Shown: positions 45,817 to 56,955 of the stretch, piece after piece | Layout of the letters: each line of letters opens with the position of its first letter | Numbering within the stretch: the first letter of the stretch is position 1 | Assembly (NCBI GenBank): GCA_009809945.1 | Contig: WTPW01000155.1 | Coordinates: 364,059-428,058, forward strand | DNA length: 64,000 nucleotides | Source of the DNA: Gigaspora margarita | Taxonomy: Eukaryota; Glomeromycota; Glomeromycetes; Diversisporales; Gigasporaceae | Direction: 5' to 3' | Program-made: the position numbers and the translations under genes | Notes under the pieces: generated by a model | Database searches by the model: none | What the model saw: the letters and a program-made list of their open reading frames with translations, nothing else | What the model was told of the DNA's origin: nothing

Positions 45817-47395
45817 TAGATAGGATTTAGGCCTTTGTACTACTGGTAGTACATTTATTAAAGGCTCTAAAAAATCCAAAAAATTATTTTTTAAAAAACT
45901 TTTTATATACAAAAATCTGATAAATATTCTAGTTTTATCAAAATTTTTTTATTTTCAAATTTATAATAAAACTATTGAGAAAATTTTTTTTTTTAAATTC
46001 GTATTTTTGTAATTTTTTTTGTACTACCAGTAGTACACTATTCAAAATTATTTTAGTTATAAAATTATTAGTAAAATTTATAAACTAAAAGTTTAATTTT
46101 ATAAAAAATTTTGTTTTTTTTTAATAATTAAAAATTTATTATTAATTATATTATAATAATTGTCAGGGATGATGCTGAAATCAAATGATGCTAAAATCCA
46201 CATGATCTTTGTATCGTCAGATTTCCTAAAATTTCCAAAAATCGTGTAAACAATCAATCTACACTACATCGAATGCTATAACCAGTAGTATGCCTATATG
46301 CTGCATAAATCACATTCTTGATATCTATATATAAAAGACCTTCTAACTGTATCAAAAAGGTGACCCTAACCCTAACTCTAACCATGAGGCAAAAAGTGTC
46401 TATAAAACCACTAACTAAAAAAAATTTGCCTCGTGTTTAGGGATAGGGTTAGGGTCACCATTTTGATACAGTTAGAAGGTCTTTTATATATTTATATCAA
46501 GAATGCGATTTATGCAGTATATAGGAATATATTAAATTAACCCTACTCTAACTGACCCCATTCGATTGTTTTGATTACATAGTGTAGATTGATTGTTTAC
46601 ACTATTTTTAGAAATTTTAGGAAATCCGATGATACGGTGATCACATGGATTTCAGCATTATCCGATTTCAGCATCATCCCCGACAATAATTATTATTTGT
46701 ATTATAAGCCTAATTTAGAATTTATTGCAAATTATTACCATACATAGTAAGCTATCTAAGTTTGATTCAAATTTAAAAAAAAAATTATTGATAAATTTTT
46801 TTAAATTTTTAATTTAAAAAAAAAATTATTGATAAATTTTTTTAAATTTTTAATTAAAGTTGTAAATTTTTATGTTTTAATTTTAATTTTAAAGTTTTTT
46901 TAATATCAAAATTAATTCATCTTAAATTATATTACTTTAGATTTTAAAAAAATTACATCTAGTTTTTATATATAAATTTTAATATAGTAATTGTTAGTAA
47001 AATTTTTAAATTTAAATAACTTCTTATATATTAATCCAAATCTTAGAATATTTTATAATTTCAACTAACTAACTTGTCTTTACACTTTTATTAAGAATTT
47101 AAAGAAATTTATATAATAAAAATTTTTTTAATTACTAAATATGTTTTATAAGATAACTAAAAACTACTATATAAAATAGTTTAAACTAAAATTTTCAGAT
47201 TACAAAAAAATTTCTATAAAATTATAAAAAATAGCCAAAGCTTTCAAATAATAAATATAGAATGCCCTAGATTGAAGATATTTAAAACTTGTATTTAATA
47301 AAGTAATTAATTTTTAAAATTAATAGATAGTTAGAGTTAAAAAGTGTTACTTGGTAGTACATTGTACTACCAGTAGTATGGGTAAATCCTATCCA
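45817..47395. mobile_element. TTAA-flanked element with GTACTACTGGTAGTAC palindromes
   Basis: The ends TAGATAGGATTTAGGC and (reverse complement) TGGATAGGATTTACCC are inverted repeats flanked by TTAA (45813-45816 and 47396-47399), the duplication used by piggyBac-like transposases. Just inside the ends sit palindromes GTACTACTGGTAGTAC (45837-45852) and GTACTACCAGTAGTAT (47364-47379). Another copy lies at 46021-46036, and a mirrored GGTAGTACATTGTACTACC at 47353. No transposase frame. It contains the 46162-46684 element. Confidence 0.65.
46162..46684. mobile_element. Palindromic element with telomere-like core
   Basis: The ends GTCAGGGATGATGCTGAAAT and (reverse complement) GTCGGGGATGATGCTGAAAT are flanked by AATAATT on both sides (46155-46161 and 46685-46691). 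The arms pair along most of the 523 bp. Near the centre are CCCTAACCCTAACTCTAACC and its partner GGGATAGGGTTAGGG. A truncated relative lies at 29486-29880, also beside AATAATT, so this word may be target preference. Confidence 0.75.
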
Positions 47396-47399
47396 TTAA

Positions 47400-48069
47400 T
47401 ATATATATATTTTTTTCTTTTATATATATACTTTTATTTTTTGCTTTATTTATACCAAATAAAAAATATGCACTGATTTAAAAGAAGAAGATTAATTTTT
47501 TACAAACCTATCTAAGTCAATAATTTTGTAAAATATAATAAAGTGGTTTTAGTATATAAAATAAAATAAAAAAAAGCAAAATATAAAAAAAATTGAATGA
47601 AATTAATAATAACAAAAAGCTTGATATATTCTTAGCTTGTTTATTGCTTGGCTCAAAAAAAAAAATAGAACTCTTTCAAGATCAATTTTATAAATAATTG
47701 TTATGCTGCTTTGCTTTATCATTTAAGAAAATACTGCTATTCAAAGTAGGTTCAAATATGGGATAGATACAGGTTCCAAAGGTGTTAAAGTACTTAAATA
47801 GAAAAATTCAATCTTTATAGAATAGTGGATTAGAAATATATATCAAAGTAATACTTTAACTTTTGATGAAATTGCTTGTCTAAATTATAAATTTTTATCT
47901 ATTAACAATATTGAAAATATAATTTAGCATGCATTTTTTGGTTATCTTTATTATATAATCTTAGAAAAAAAAATATGCACAATTTACAATATTAAGATAT
48001 TAAACAATATCAAAAGCATGAATTGCAATTATAGCTAAGAACTGAAAAGCAATAAAAGTAACATTCTAT
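47400..48069. other. AT-rich stretch with a possible gene relic
   Basis: Around 47755-47960 a broken frame reads GIDTGSKGVKVLK, then SNTLTFDEIACLNYKFLSI, which looks like decayed coding sequence of unknown family. Otherwise nothing is recognised. Confidence 0.25.
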
Positions 48070-48733
48070 TGTTATAGTAGGGAGGCCTTCTTGTACTTCT
48101 TACTATAACAACGACATGGCTACAGGGATCCTTTAGCGGTTTATAGCAGTGTCCAAGAGGCAGGTATAATTCCTTAGTCTGTAAGACATTATACTATTCT
48201 CTGTAGGCAGTTTGTGACAGTATTTAGAATTAACAATAGTTTCTTTATTTAATAATAATAAGCAAGAGGGCTATTCCTAGGCTTCTATTCCTAAGAAATC
48301 CCTTTTACAAGATATTTAGTGAATATAAAGAGAAGTGGGTGTCTGAGTTTAATTTGACTAAGGAAATTCTGTGTCTTTAAATACATTTTAGAATAAGCAT
48401 TATAAGTATTGATTTACAATGATAAACATTATAAGTAGTATAAGTGTTATAAGCGGTATAATCGTTATAAGTAGTATAATCATTATAAGTGGTATAATCA
48501 TTATAAGCGGTATAAGCGGTATAAGCGTTATAAGCGGTATAAGCATTAATAAGCGGTATAAGCGTTATAAGCAGTATAAGCGTTATAAGCAGTATAAGCA
48601 TTATAAGCGATATGAACTATTCTAACCATCTAACTTCTCAGTAATAATAACAATATATGAAATAATAATAATAAAATAAAAAATAAAAATAATAATAAAT
48701 ATTCTAATAACATTAACTACTTGTTCTATAACA
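48070..48733 (-). repeat. 3' LTR of the Ty3/gypsy element
   Basis: 664 bp, matching 56956-57953 apart from the 335-bp insert there and scattered changes. It includes the minisatellite at 48395-48610 and an ATA/AAT-rich end. The ends are TG...CA. Confidence 0.85.
48395..48610 (+). repeat. LTR minisatellite (GTTATAAGCGGTATAAGC units)
   Basis: Units of about 9-10 bp (GGTATAAGC, GTTATAAGC) alternate for about 200 bp. The other LTR has the same array at 57265-57482 with a different arrangement. Open frames on both strands here (repeating ITLI or SGI) are repeat artefacts. Confidence 0.85.
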
Positions 48734-48739
48734 TTTCTG

Positions 48740-49494
48740 TCCCCTTAAGAAAATTTACTTTATAATTTCTTCTCTAGTTCTTCTATTAAGAAGGTATAGT
48801 CTTCATTCTTTAACTTGATTATTTGAGTCATGGAAAGGTGTTTGGTTGGGTGCATTAAGACTTTAGGACAAACCGTAAAGATTTTTCTAATTCTTTGAGC
48901 TCCTTTCCAAATGTCTTGGGTTTTTCTTTCACCTTTAATCTTTCGAATCTGTTCTCTAATTTGTGTTCAGTGTTCTTTCTGTTTCTCAATGATTGTTCCT
49001 AAGTATTAATGAGAATCAATAGCTTGTATCTGTCCTCGACGAGATTGTTTAAACTTGGGTAATTCNTGAAGAATTTTATCAACTTGCGTGGTCCAAGTTT
49101 CTCGGAGAAAAGGATTCGTTCTGGCAGTCTTTTGCAGATTAAGAGTCTGAGTCAAGAAATTGAACAATAGCCTTAGGTTTGTCAGGTGTGGCTGGGGCTA
49201 ATAAAGCTTTTATGTCTTCATCAAAAGGTCTTAGTAATTCATTAAGTTCATTAGAAGGGTCTGGTTCTTCTGTTGGAGTAATATCAATTACTTGTTCTGG
49301 GTTTTGAGCATCCCATAAGATTACATTCTGGCTAGAAATTCCTAAATGGTATTGGGCAGCAGAGTCTTGTCTCCAGATAGAAAGAAAATTTCGAAGGGCA
49401 AGTATGGTATTGGGTTGTAAAGTAGTAGATTCTATATTAGGGGTTTTTGTTAATATATCTGGAAAATTAATCGGAGTATAAAGTTATATATATA
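48740..49494 (-). pseudogene. Ty3/gypsy C-terminal polyprotein remnant, downstream of integrase
   Basis: Decayed coding sequence between the purine tract and the SINE. I could not recognise a chromodomain or other named module. One N lies at 49066. It is probably the C-terminal tail of the polyprotein. Confidence 0.4.
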
Positions 49495-49511
49495 TGTAAT
49501 AGAGTAGCACA

Positions 49512-50126
49512 GACCTCGGGTCCGATAGCATAGCGGTTATGCTCCGAGGTTACAAATTGAAAGATTGCTAGTTCAAGTCCTGTGGACGGCGAATGCGAAT
49601 TTTAATAATTGGTGTAACAAACTTTGCAGGGCAGAACTTGTTGGTTTGGATCGATGATTTGGGTAACCGAAGTCACGAGACGTAGTGAAGATCATGTCAT
49701 GAACTCCTGGCGGCATTTTCCGACGGACCTTGGCCAGTTGCGGTTAAGTGGGTACGGAAAGTCCGGATTAAAACTGGACAAGAAGACTAAGAAGGACTTA
49801 CGTCCTACCTAGCCAACTCTAGGCCGCGGATAAAGTAGTCTGAGTCAAACATTCTTGAACGAGTTGGGGCCCACAAATATCTACATATATATGTAGTGAG
49901 TCGGGTAGTAATAGGAGGACCGTGAACCAGAGGGTTTAAATAGGCAACTTCCGTAGTTGGGTTGTAGGTATGCCAGCTAGTGTGGAACCTTTGGGCGGAC
50001 CACTTAAATTAGGCACCAAAAGTGCACGTGTGGCTAGTTGTATCCTCATTCATGTAACAAATATTACATCTTTAATAACTTAATAAAGAATCAAGACAAG
50101 GTCTCGGTTGTAAAACGGAAAAAAAA
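49512..50126 (+). mobile_element. tRNA-derived SINE inserted in the Ty3/gypsy element
   Basis: It starts with a tRNA-like head: A box TAGCATAGCGG (49526-49536) and B box GTTCAAGTCC (49571-49580), both fitting the RNA polymerase III consensus. It ends with a short A-run. It is flanked by a perfect 17-bp duplication, TGTAATAGAGTAGCACA (49495-49511 and 50127-50143). The body is much less AT-rich than its surroundings. The plus-strand open frame at 49624-49812 lies within it and is not a gene. Confidence 0.9.
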
Positions 50127-50143
50127 TGTAATAGAGTAGCACA

Positions 50144-51310
50144 ATGATTTTCATGGGGCAGTGTACAAAGTTTTACACTAATTTCACTCCCTTCCACAAT
50201 AAATTTCTTCCAGAAATTTCTAATTTTCAATTACGATTATTGGTTCTCATGTCTGTTTCCTGTAGTACTTAGCAAGTCTATCACTATTATAGTACTTTTG
50301 CAAAGTCTTTTCTTTCAAGTCTCAGAGTTTATATGCACCATTGTTCAATTTTTCTTGGATTATAAAGGGTCCAATTCTTTTGTTTTCAAATTTAGCATAC
50401 CATAACATTTCTAATTCCTTTCATTGTATCCATACTTTTCCTCCAATTTCAAAAGTTTCTTCTTTTATTTTCTTATCGAAATATTTCTTCTGTTTTTCTT
50501 GAGATTTTCTATGTTTTCTCTAGCTTCTTCTTGTACTATTGGTAATTTTTCTATTAATTCATAAGCACGTTAGAGTATACTGTCTTGTATATCTATTTCT
50601 GTATCTATAGTGTCTATAGGTTGTACTGAAATAAGAGCTTCTATATGCAGAGTGGCTTGTCTTCTATAGACCAATTAAAATGGGGTATATCCAGTAGTAG
50701 CATGTCTTTTTGTTCGATAGGCTAAGAGAATGGCCATTATGTGTAAATCCCAGTCATCATCTTCTTTTACTTTTCCAAAAGATTCATATAGTGTTCGATT
50801 AAGTCTTTCAACCATTCCATTTGTCTGTGGTTGATATAGTAAAGAGAATTTGTGTTTGATAAGAAACTTTTCACATAGTATCCGTATAGTTTCACTAATA
50901 AAGTTTCTTCCTTGGTCAAAGAGTATAATATTGGGAGTTCCATGTCTACAGATAATTTCTTCAAAAATAAATTAAGAGTATTGGCACTGGCATCAGGTAC
51001 AGCACGAGCTTCTGGCCAGCTTGTTAGGTAGTCTGTAGCAACAATGATATAATGATTGTATTGGCAGTTAATGGGAGAGGTCCTACAAGATCAATTCCAA
51101 CTCTTTCNAAAGCACGTCCTATTTGAATTGGATGAAGGGGTTCTTTTCTTCTTCCCTTTTGTCTTTTCTGGCATGTTTCACAAGTCTTTACATATTCTTG
51201 AATATCTCAGTACATTTGATTCCAATAATATCATTTAGTTATTTTATAATACATAGCGTCAGTTCCTAAATGTCCAGCAGTGGGATGTTTATGCATCATA
51301 TAAAGGATCA
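50144..51310 (-). pseudogene. Ty3/gypsy integrase, degenerate
   Basis: Integrase inserts the cDNA into the genome. On the minus strand: the zinc-binding HPTAGHLG (about 51290-51266) with CETCQKRQKG (about 51190-51160), then VGIDLVGPLP (about 51105-51075, first catalytic D), ILFDQGRNFIS (about 50930-50900, second D), and NGMVERLNRTLYES (about 50825-50785, catalytic E). The downstream tail includes AYELIEKLPIVQEEARENIE. Stops and frame changes break it, and one N lies near 51109. All catalytic residues remain readable although the frame is not intact. Confidence 0.8.
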
Positions 51311-51639
51311 GTTCTACTTTTGTCTATTTAATAACTCTAAAGGTGTGTTTAGTATCTTTTCTATTTCTTTTATATAAGAGGTTATGTCTAATTTCAAAGT
51401 ATCTAGCCTGATTAATTAATTGTTTCTTTTAATAGTCTGTAAATTCTTCTAGTAATTTGTCTGATTCTAGATAATTATAAAGTTGAATATAGCGATCTAA
51501 GTTCATGATCTAAATAGTTTATCTGTCTGTGTCAGTAGGCGTGATAAAGCACAACATTAGAGTGAATTCTGCCTGGTTTGTAGAGAATTTCAAAGTTATA
51601 AGGTTGGAGTTTAAGAATCCATCATCCAATTTTTCCTTT

Positions 51640-51935
51640 GGGTTCAGCAGAGCGTAGCTATTTCAAAGCAGAGTGGTCTGTTACTAATATAAAGTGAGTA
51701 GTACCTAAATATTTGTGAAAGTGTTCAATAGCCCAAACTACAGTAGCACATTCTAATTCTATTGCACCATAGTTTACTTCTTCTTTCAAAGGCTTTTGCT
51801 TGCATACGCGATCGGATGTTCTTTTCAATTGTGGTTTAGTTGGCTGAGAGTAGCACCATATTCATAGTAAGAAGCATCAATAGCCATAATATATGTCTTT
51901 CTAAAATCTGAGTAGGCTAATATAGGGGCAGCAGT
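51640..51935 (-). pseudogene. Ty3/gypsy RNase H, degenerate
   Basis: Downstream of RT on the minus strand the sequence reads AYSDFRKTYIMAIDASYYEY and GATLSQ (about 51930-51840), matching the D-A-S start of Ty3-type RNase H. HPIAYASKSL (about 51815-51785) follows. Stops interrupt the rest. Confidence 0.65.
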
Positions 51936-51938
51936 GAG

Positions 51939-52720
51939 TTAGTCTTTTAATTCTATAAAGGCTTCTTGTTGAACATGGGTCCATCGATAGGGTTCATCTT
52001 TTTGTAACAATCGGTTTAATGGTTTAGCAATAGCAGAGAAGTTCTGAATAAATTGTCTATAATATCTAGCTAATCCTAAAAATGAGCAAAGTTGGGTTAT
52101 ATTTCGTGGTGGTTGTATCTTTTGAACGGCTTCTATTTTTGCAGGATCTGGGGCTATTCCACTAGGTGCGATGATATGTTCTAAGAAAGGTAAACATTGC
52201 ATCTAGAAATTACATTTTTCGATGTTAAGGCATAATTCAGCTTTCTTAATTCTTCGAAAAACTTTATTTAAATGTCTAAGATAGTCATCAAATGTTCGTG
52301 AATATACTGTAGTATCATCTAGATAAACTACTACAAACTTCTATGCAATTCCAACATATACTCAGTTTATAAGTCTTTGAAATATAGCAGGGGCATTACA
52401 GAGTCCAAAAGGCATTAGATTAAACTCGTAAGTTCTATAGCGGGTTACAAATGCAGTCTTTTCTTTGTCTCGAGGATGCATTGCAACTTGCCAGTATCTA
52501 CTTGCAAGATCCAAAGTAGAAAACCAATGTGATCCAGCAAGGGTATTCAACATTTTATGTATGTGAGGTAGAGGGTATGCATCCTTTTTGGTAACATTAT
52601 TGAGCTTCCTATAGTCTACACAAAAGTGTAATTTTCCATTTTTCTTTTTCACTAGGATGACAGAGGAAGTCCAGGGTCTATCGGAGGGTCAGATAAGTTT
52701 GTATTTTATTATCTGTTGGA
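51939..52720 (-). pseudogene. Ty3/gypsy reverse transcriptase, degenerate
   Basis: The best-preserved domain. On the minus strand: KNGKLHFCVDYRKLN (about 52640), FSTLDLASRYWQV (about 52530), FGLCNAPAIFQRL (about 52400), the catalytic YLDD box (52325-52314), then CSFLGLARYYRQF (about 52090). In-frame stops lie at about 52360 and 52203, with open segments 52362-52652 and 51939-52202. The active-site residues are intact, but the stops prevent translation. Confidence 0.85.
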
Positions 52721-53089
52721 TTTCCTCTTTGATAAATGTCTGTTCATTCAGAGGTACAGAGTAAGGTCTAGAGCGAATTGGGGGCACTTCTTCTGTAAAG
52801 ATGCAGTGAGAAACTAAGTCAGTTCTACCTAGTTCATTCATATCTGTTGCAAAGATATCTGCAAATTTTTCAAGTAATTGTCTAAATCTTTGTCCTTGAT
52901 CTACAGTAAGAGGGCCTATATTTAATAAGGTACTAGGGTTATGGTGTATTCTTCATAAGAGATAAGGGTGTCTATACTATATACAGAAGTAGGTACTAAG
53001 TCTAAAAGGGAATGTTCAAGGGGTCTATCTATACTATTGTCTGAATCAATAGGTAGTTTGTCATCCTGCCTAGGATTATCTAAAAATTT

Positions 53090-54180
53090 TGATCAGTAAA
53101 AAGGGTTGTAAGAGCATTAGTTCTTTTCTGTTGATATTGGGTATCTTGTTGAATAAATCGAAGTAGTCATTGGTTAAAGGTTTCAAGTCTTTGAACTTGT
53201 TGTTGTAGTTGTTCTATGGTCTGATTCTGTAAGATAACTTGTTGTTGTAATTCTTTTAAAGCATTTATGGTAGCAATATCTGGTCTATTTTCTGTAGGTT
53301 CTTTAATAGGTTCTTCAACACATTTTTCTGGTACCATTTATGGTTTTGGTTCTGGTTCAAATATGGATGGTGGAGGAGGTTCACAGTCAGTACAATATCC
53401 ATCATGTTCATCCAGTTCTTCTTGGTGTTTAATATGAAGGCATTCCTTGCAAAGATCAACAGGGTCTGAAAAGTTTCTTCTAAGGTTAGCAAGAGCAGTT
53501 TCTTTGCAAAATTCAGGATGGCTAGTATCAAAAGAGATTTCAAGAGCTTGTTGTAGTTGAGTTTTTTCATTTTCTTCTAGAAGACCATATTCAGCATGAA
53601 TTATTAGAGACATTTCTTCTGAACTCCATGGTTGATGAATTCGATCAGTCACTTGAGGTTCTAAAGCTTCAGCTAAATATTGGTTACTTTCTTCTAAGAA
53701 AATCTTGCTAGTCTGTAAATGCAAGTCTGGTTCATTTCATATTGAGATCTAGCACTACGGTTGGACTTAGTATAATATCTGATTCTGGTCCACAGGTTAT
53801 AGTTAGAGTTGTAGAGAATATCTTGTCCTGCTTTGTATACGTAGAGGTGTTTGAGGTCACAAAACCAAAGGGCTTGTTCTAGGCTTTCTAAGCTATACAT
53901 TCTAGAGGTGGGTCTGGTTTTTTCACAAATCTTGCATAGGACAAGAGTTTCACATCCGTCTTCTTGGTTATAATAATAGATACGTTGAGGATCATCTAAG
54001 GGAAGATCATAATGGTAGTCAGAATAACATCCATGACAAACAAACTAGTTGTTAAGGGCTCGTAAATCTTCTGGTCTATTGGGCTTTTGGCAATGACAGC
54101 AATGGTAAGTATGTTTTGAACTATAATTATACAGTCTTTTGGCTTCAACTGCATCAGGATCACATCTACATTAACAAACT
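53090..54180 (-). pseudogene. Cys-rich region of unknown role between protease and RT
   Basis: Translation on the minus strand gives several Cys pairs, CCHCQKPN, FVCHGCYSDYHYD, VLCKICEKT (about 54120-53920). An acidic/Gln-rich segment with KECLHIKH and YCTDCEPPPP follows (53724-53338), then a probable coiled coil (LKELQQQVILQNQTIEQLQQ, about 53265-53200). At least three C-x2-C pairs suggest zinc-binding modules. I do not recognise this block from standard Ty3/gypsy elements. One stop lies within it, near 54048. Confidence 0.5.
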
Positions 54181-54189
54181 CGGTTCTGT

Positions 54190-54420
54190 TCCTTAAGAGT
54201 TGCAAGAGGACAATCGATAGCAATATGGCCAGTCATTTTGCAAGCATGACAAATATTTTCAGAGCAGTTTCGATATGGATAGTTATTTCCATAGCAAATG
54301 CGACAAGAGGTCCATCTCGGTAATTGTTAAGGGCAATGGATAGCAATATGTCCTTCCTGTTGGCAACGGTTGCAATGATTGGTAGGGCAATTGCAAAGAA
54401 GTGCTCTGGTGATCCACAGT
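54190..54420 (-). pseudogene. Two CCHC zinc knuckles
   Basis: On the minus strand, CNRCQQEGHIAIHC (54376-54332) and CHACKMTGHIAIDC (54251-54210) each fit C-x2-C-x4-H-x4-C exactly. A third Cys set, CRICYGNNYPYRNC, lacks the His. Knuckles bind nucleic acid and normally end Gag. Here they lie 3' of the protease motif. Confidence 0.75.
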
Positions 54421-54689
54421 TTCTATATACACAAGGACTAGGAGGGTTTCATCTTCTATGCCTAAGCTGATAGATAATCCATAGGTTGGCATCATCATCA
54501 GAGGTAGAGATCATGTCTGGTTCTTAGTTAAAAGCATAAGCTTCTTGTGGTGCTAAATATTCTTGTTCATAAGTATCTAATTCAGCAGGGTCAGTAACTG
54601 TAGGTTGTGATGGTAGTGGTTAGTTACTATCATAAAAGGTAGAGATAGTATGTTTCTTGTTTTCTATCTAAATGAATAGCGTCCATTTT

Positions 54690-55029
54690 TCCAATTATAA
54701 CTGACTTCAATTTTCTTTGACCAGTCATTTCCAAGCAATAGAGAATAGAAAGTAGCAGGTACAACTTCAACTGTAATAGGTACAATAGCACCATCAATTT
54801 CTATGGGTAGTTCTCAAATAATTCCTAGAGGGCAAGCAGATGTTCCAGTAGCAGATATAATAAGGCTAGTAGAGGCTTGTTCTATTTTTAATTCTAAGTC
54901 TTGAACTACTTTGTGAGCAATCATACTAATAGAGGCTCTACTGTCAATGATAGCTTGATAGGGTCTTTGGTTTAGTTGGATGTTGCATTTTATAGGTGTA
55001 GTATGAGCAGTTTTTGCTTCTTCATACAA
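54690..55029 (-). pseudogene. Ty3/gypsy aspartic protease, degenerate
   Basis: The pepsin-like fold begins CNIQLNQRPYQAIIDSRASI. The active-site triplet is D-S-R instead of D-S/T-G, so the site is altered. LPIEIDGAIVPITVEVVP and LLLGNDWSKKIEV follow (to about 54700), matching the usual Ty3 protease end. A stop lies near 54813. Confidence 0.75.
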
Positions 55030-56658
55030 ATAGAAGATAAAGCAGTGCGAATAGAGGTATTGTTCAAAAGTGTTCCTATTTCTGTGGGTTCAGAGTTTGG
55101 TTGGAAGAGGTACTGGTAGAGGTAGGAGGAGTTCCATCAAAATAATTAACATTTCTATAATAAGGTGAAGGGGTATAATTAGAGGGTCTCCAGGAAGAGG
55201 TAGAGGACTGTATTAGGAGAAGAAATAAGTTTTCCAATTTTTCATTTGCGAGCAGTTTCTATGGCAGTAGCAAGATCAGCAGATTCAAAAGCTTGAACAT
55301 TGATAGCGAACTCAGGGTGGAGTCCTTGGATAAAAAGTTGTTTCAAAAAGTCTCCAGAAAAAGCATCATCTGGGTCAGCACGCTTTTTTAATTTTCTAAA
55401 TTGATTAATATATTTATCCACAGAATTAGCACCTTGCTTGATTTCGAAAAGTTTTTTTGCCACAAGGCTTTTTGTTTAGGAGTAATAAAGTGAGCTTTGA
55501 AAAGATGTTTAAAACTGGTAGCTGCATTATTGGCATTACTAAAAGCAGTGGGGGCATTTGTGAGAGAGGAATACTAGTCTAAGGCAATTCCTTTCAAATA
55601 TACAGGAACAAGATCCAATTTGCGAGTAGGATTCCATCGGTTAGCAGTAGCAGCATGTTTAAATTCAGTATACCATTCGAATGGGTTGGGTTCCATCACC
55701 ATTAAAGAAGTTAACAGAGAGAAGATTCTTTTCAGGTCCTCCATTTATAAAAGAAATAGCTAAAGTAGTAATAGCATTAGCAGCATCAGTTAGAGCCTGG
55801 TTTGCTATATTGGAAGGTAGATTAATTACTGGTGGGTTGAGTATAGGCAGGTTGACTGTAGGTAGTAGTGAAGGTGGTGCTTGGTTTTTCTCAGTAGTTT
55901 TAGGAGCAGTATCAGGTAGGTGTTGATTTAATTCAAAGGTAGTAGTAGTATTAAAGAAATGTTCAAGATCAATTTCTAGTTGTTGGAGTGTTAAAGTTAC
56001 AGAACTTGCAGTTAAACTAATACGTGGAATTCGAGGAGAGTGAGAGCTAGTGGTACTGTGGTTGTTACCAAGAGGATGTAGATTAGGGCTAAAAGAGGGG
56101 GCAACAAGAGTATCAAGGAAAGGTGTAGTTGTAAGGTTTTGAGTAGATGCTTCAACAATAGAATAACCAAAGTCTGGATATAGATAGTATGGTCGGTGAT
56201 AAGATTCAGATTCTGAGTCAAGATAATAGTCAAAAGCAGTATAATCGTCAAAATCTATAGGAGGTAGAATAGTACAGTTGGCGTATCGTTGGAGAATGGC
56301 AAGAGCAATTTTTTCTGGGTTTACAATGTCTACTTGGTAGCGGCAGCTAAAAATAATATCTCTAATACAGGTACAAATAGTAGAAGAGTCTCAGGTAGCA
56401 GTTAGGCGAGCAAAGTTACTAGCAGTTTGACCACTATAAGTGTTAGCGTGATAGGTTCCAGAATACAACGCCAAAATCTTCCAAAAGGCGTTTGTGAAAA
56501 TATTCAACCACTGGTTCTAGGAGGAGGATAACACTCTTGACAAGAAAGATCAGGGCACTTAATTGAAGTAAAGAAAAAGGAAGAGAAGGCCTCTGGTAAT
56601 GTTCTGCTAAATGATTTCTAATATTTCGATTATATAATTCATTGATGTTAGTAGTCAT
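55030..56658 (-). pseudogene. Ty3/gypsy Gag, degenerate
   Basis: The start MTTNINELYNRNIRNHLAEH at 56658 is 297 bp inside the right LTR. A middle region is low in complexity (S/T/P-rich). The retrotransposon-Gag segment at 55463-55242 contains QGANSVDKYINQFRKLKKRA and FLKQLFIQGLHPEF, typical of the capsid helical region. Frames change several times. Gag packages the RNA, and this copy cannot make a full-length protein. Confidence 0.7.
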
Positions 56659-56955
56659 ATGCCTTATGACTTCTGAGCTAAGTCTTTGAAGTAGTTAATT
56701 GTTAGTAGTGCTCATTAGTAAATACAATTACTAGAATACAGCAGCTGGAGGTAAGTTTTAATAGAAGATGAGTAGATAGATAATAGCAGCAAGAGAAAAT
56801 TAAACAGCAGCAAAAGGAAGTGTTAATAACAATAGATAAAACAGCAGCAGCTAATATAAAGAGAGAGTCCTTTTAGGAAAAATAGCAGCAAGGTAGTGTA
56901 AGTAGTTTCAATAGTATCCAAATGTTTTAAAAGCTTTTCACTAGAAGGCACCAAA

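Noticed and set aside
46360..46460. True telomere or chromosome end
   Set aside because: Only two to three CCCTAA-like units, imperfect, and within a palindromic element flanked by a target duplication.
48377..48625. Open frames on both strands with repeating ITLI and SGI residues
   Set aside because: They are the LTR minisatellite read in frame; the same happens in the other LTR at 57265-57477.
49512..49600. tRNA gene
   Set aside because: A and B boxes are present, but the sequence does not fold as a full cloverleaf by eye, and it heads a SINE with target duplication and A-tail.
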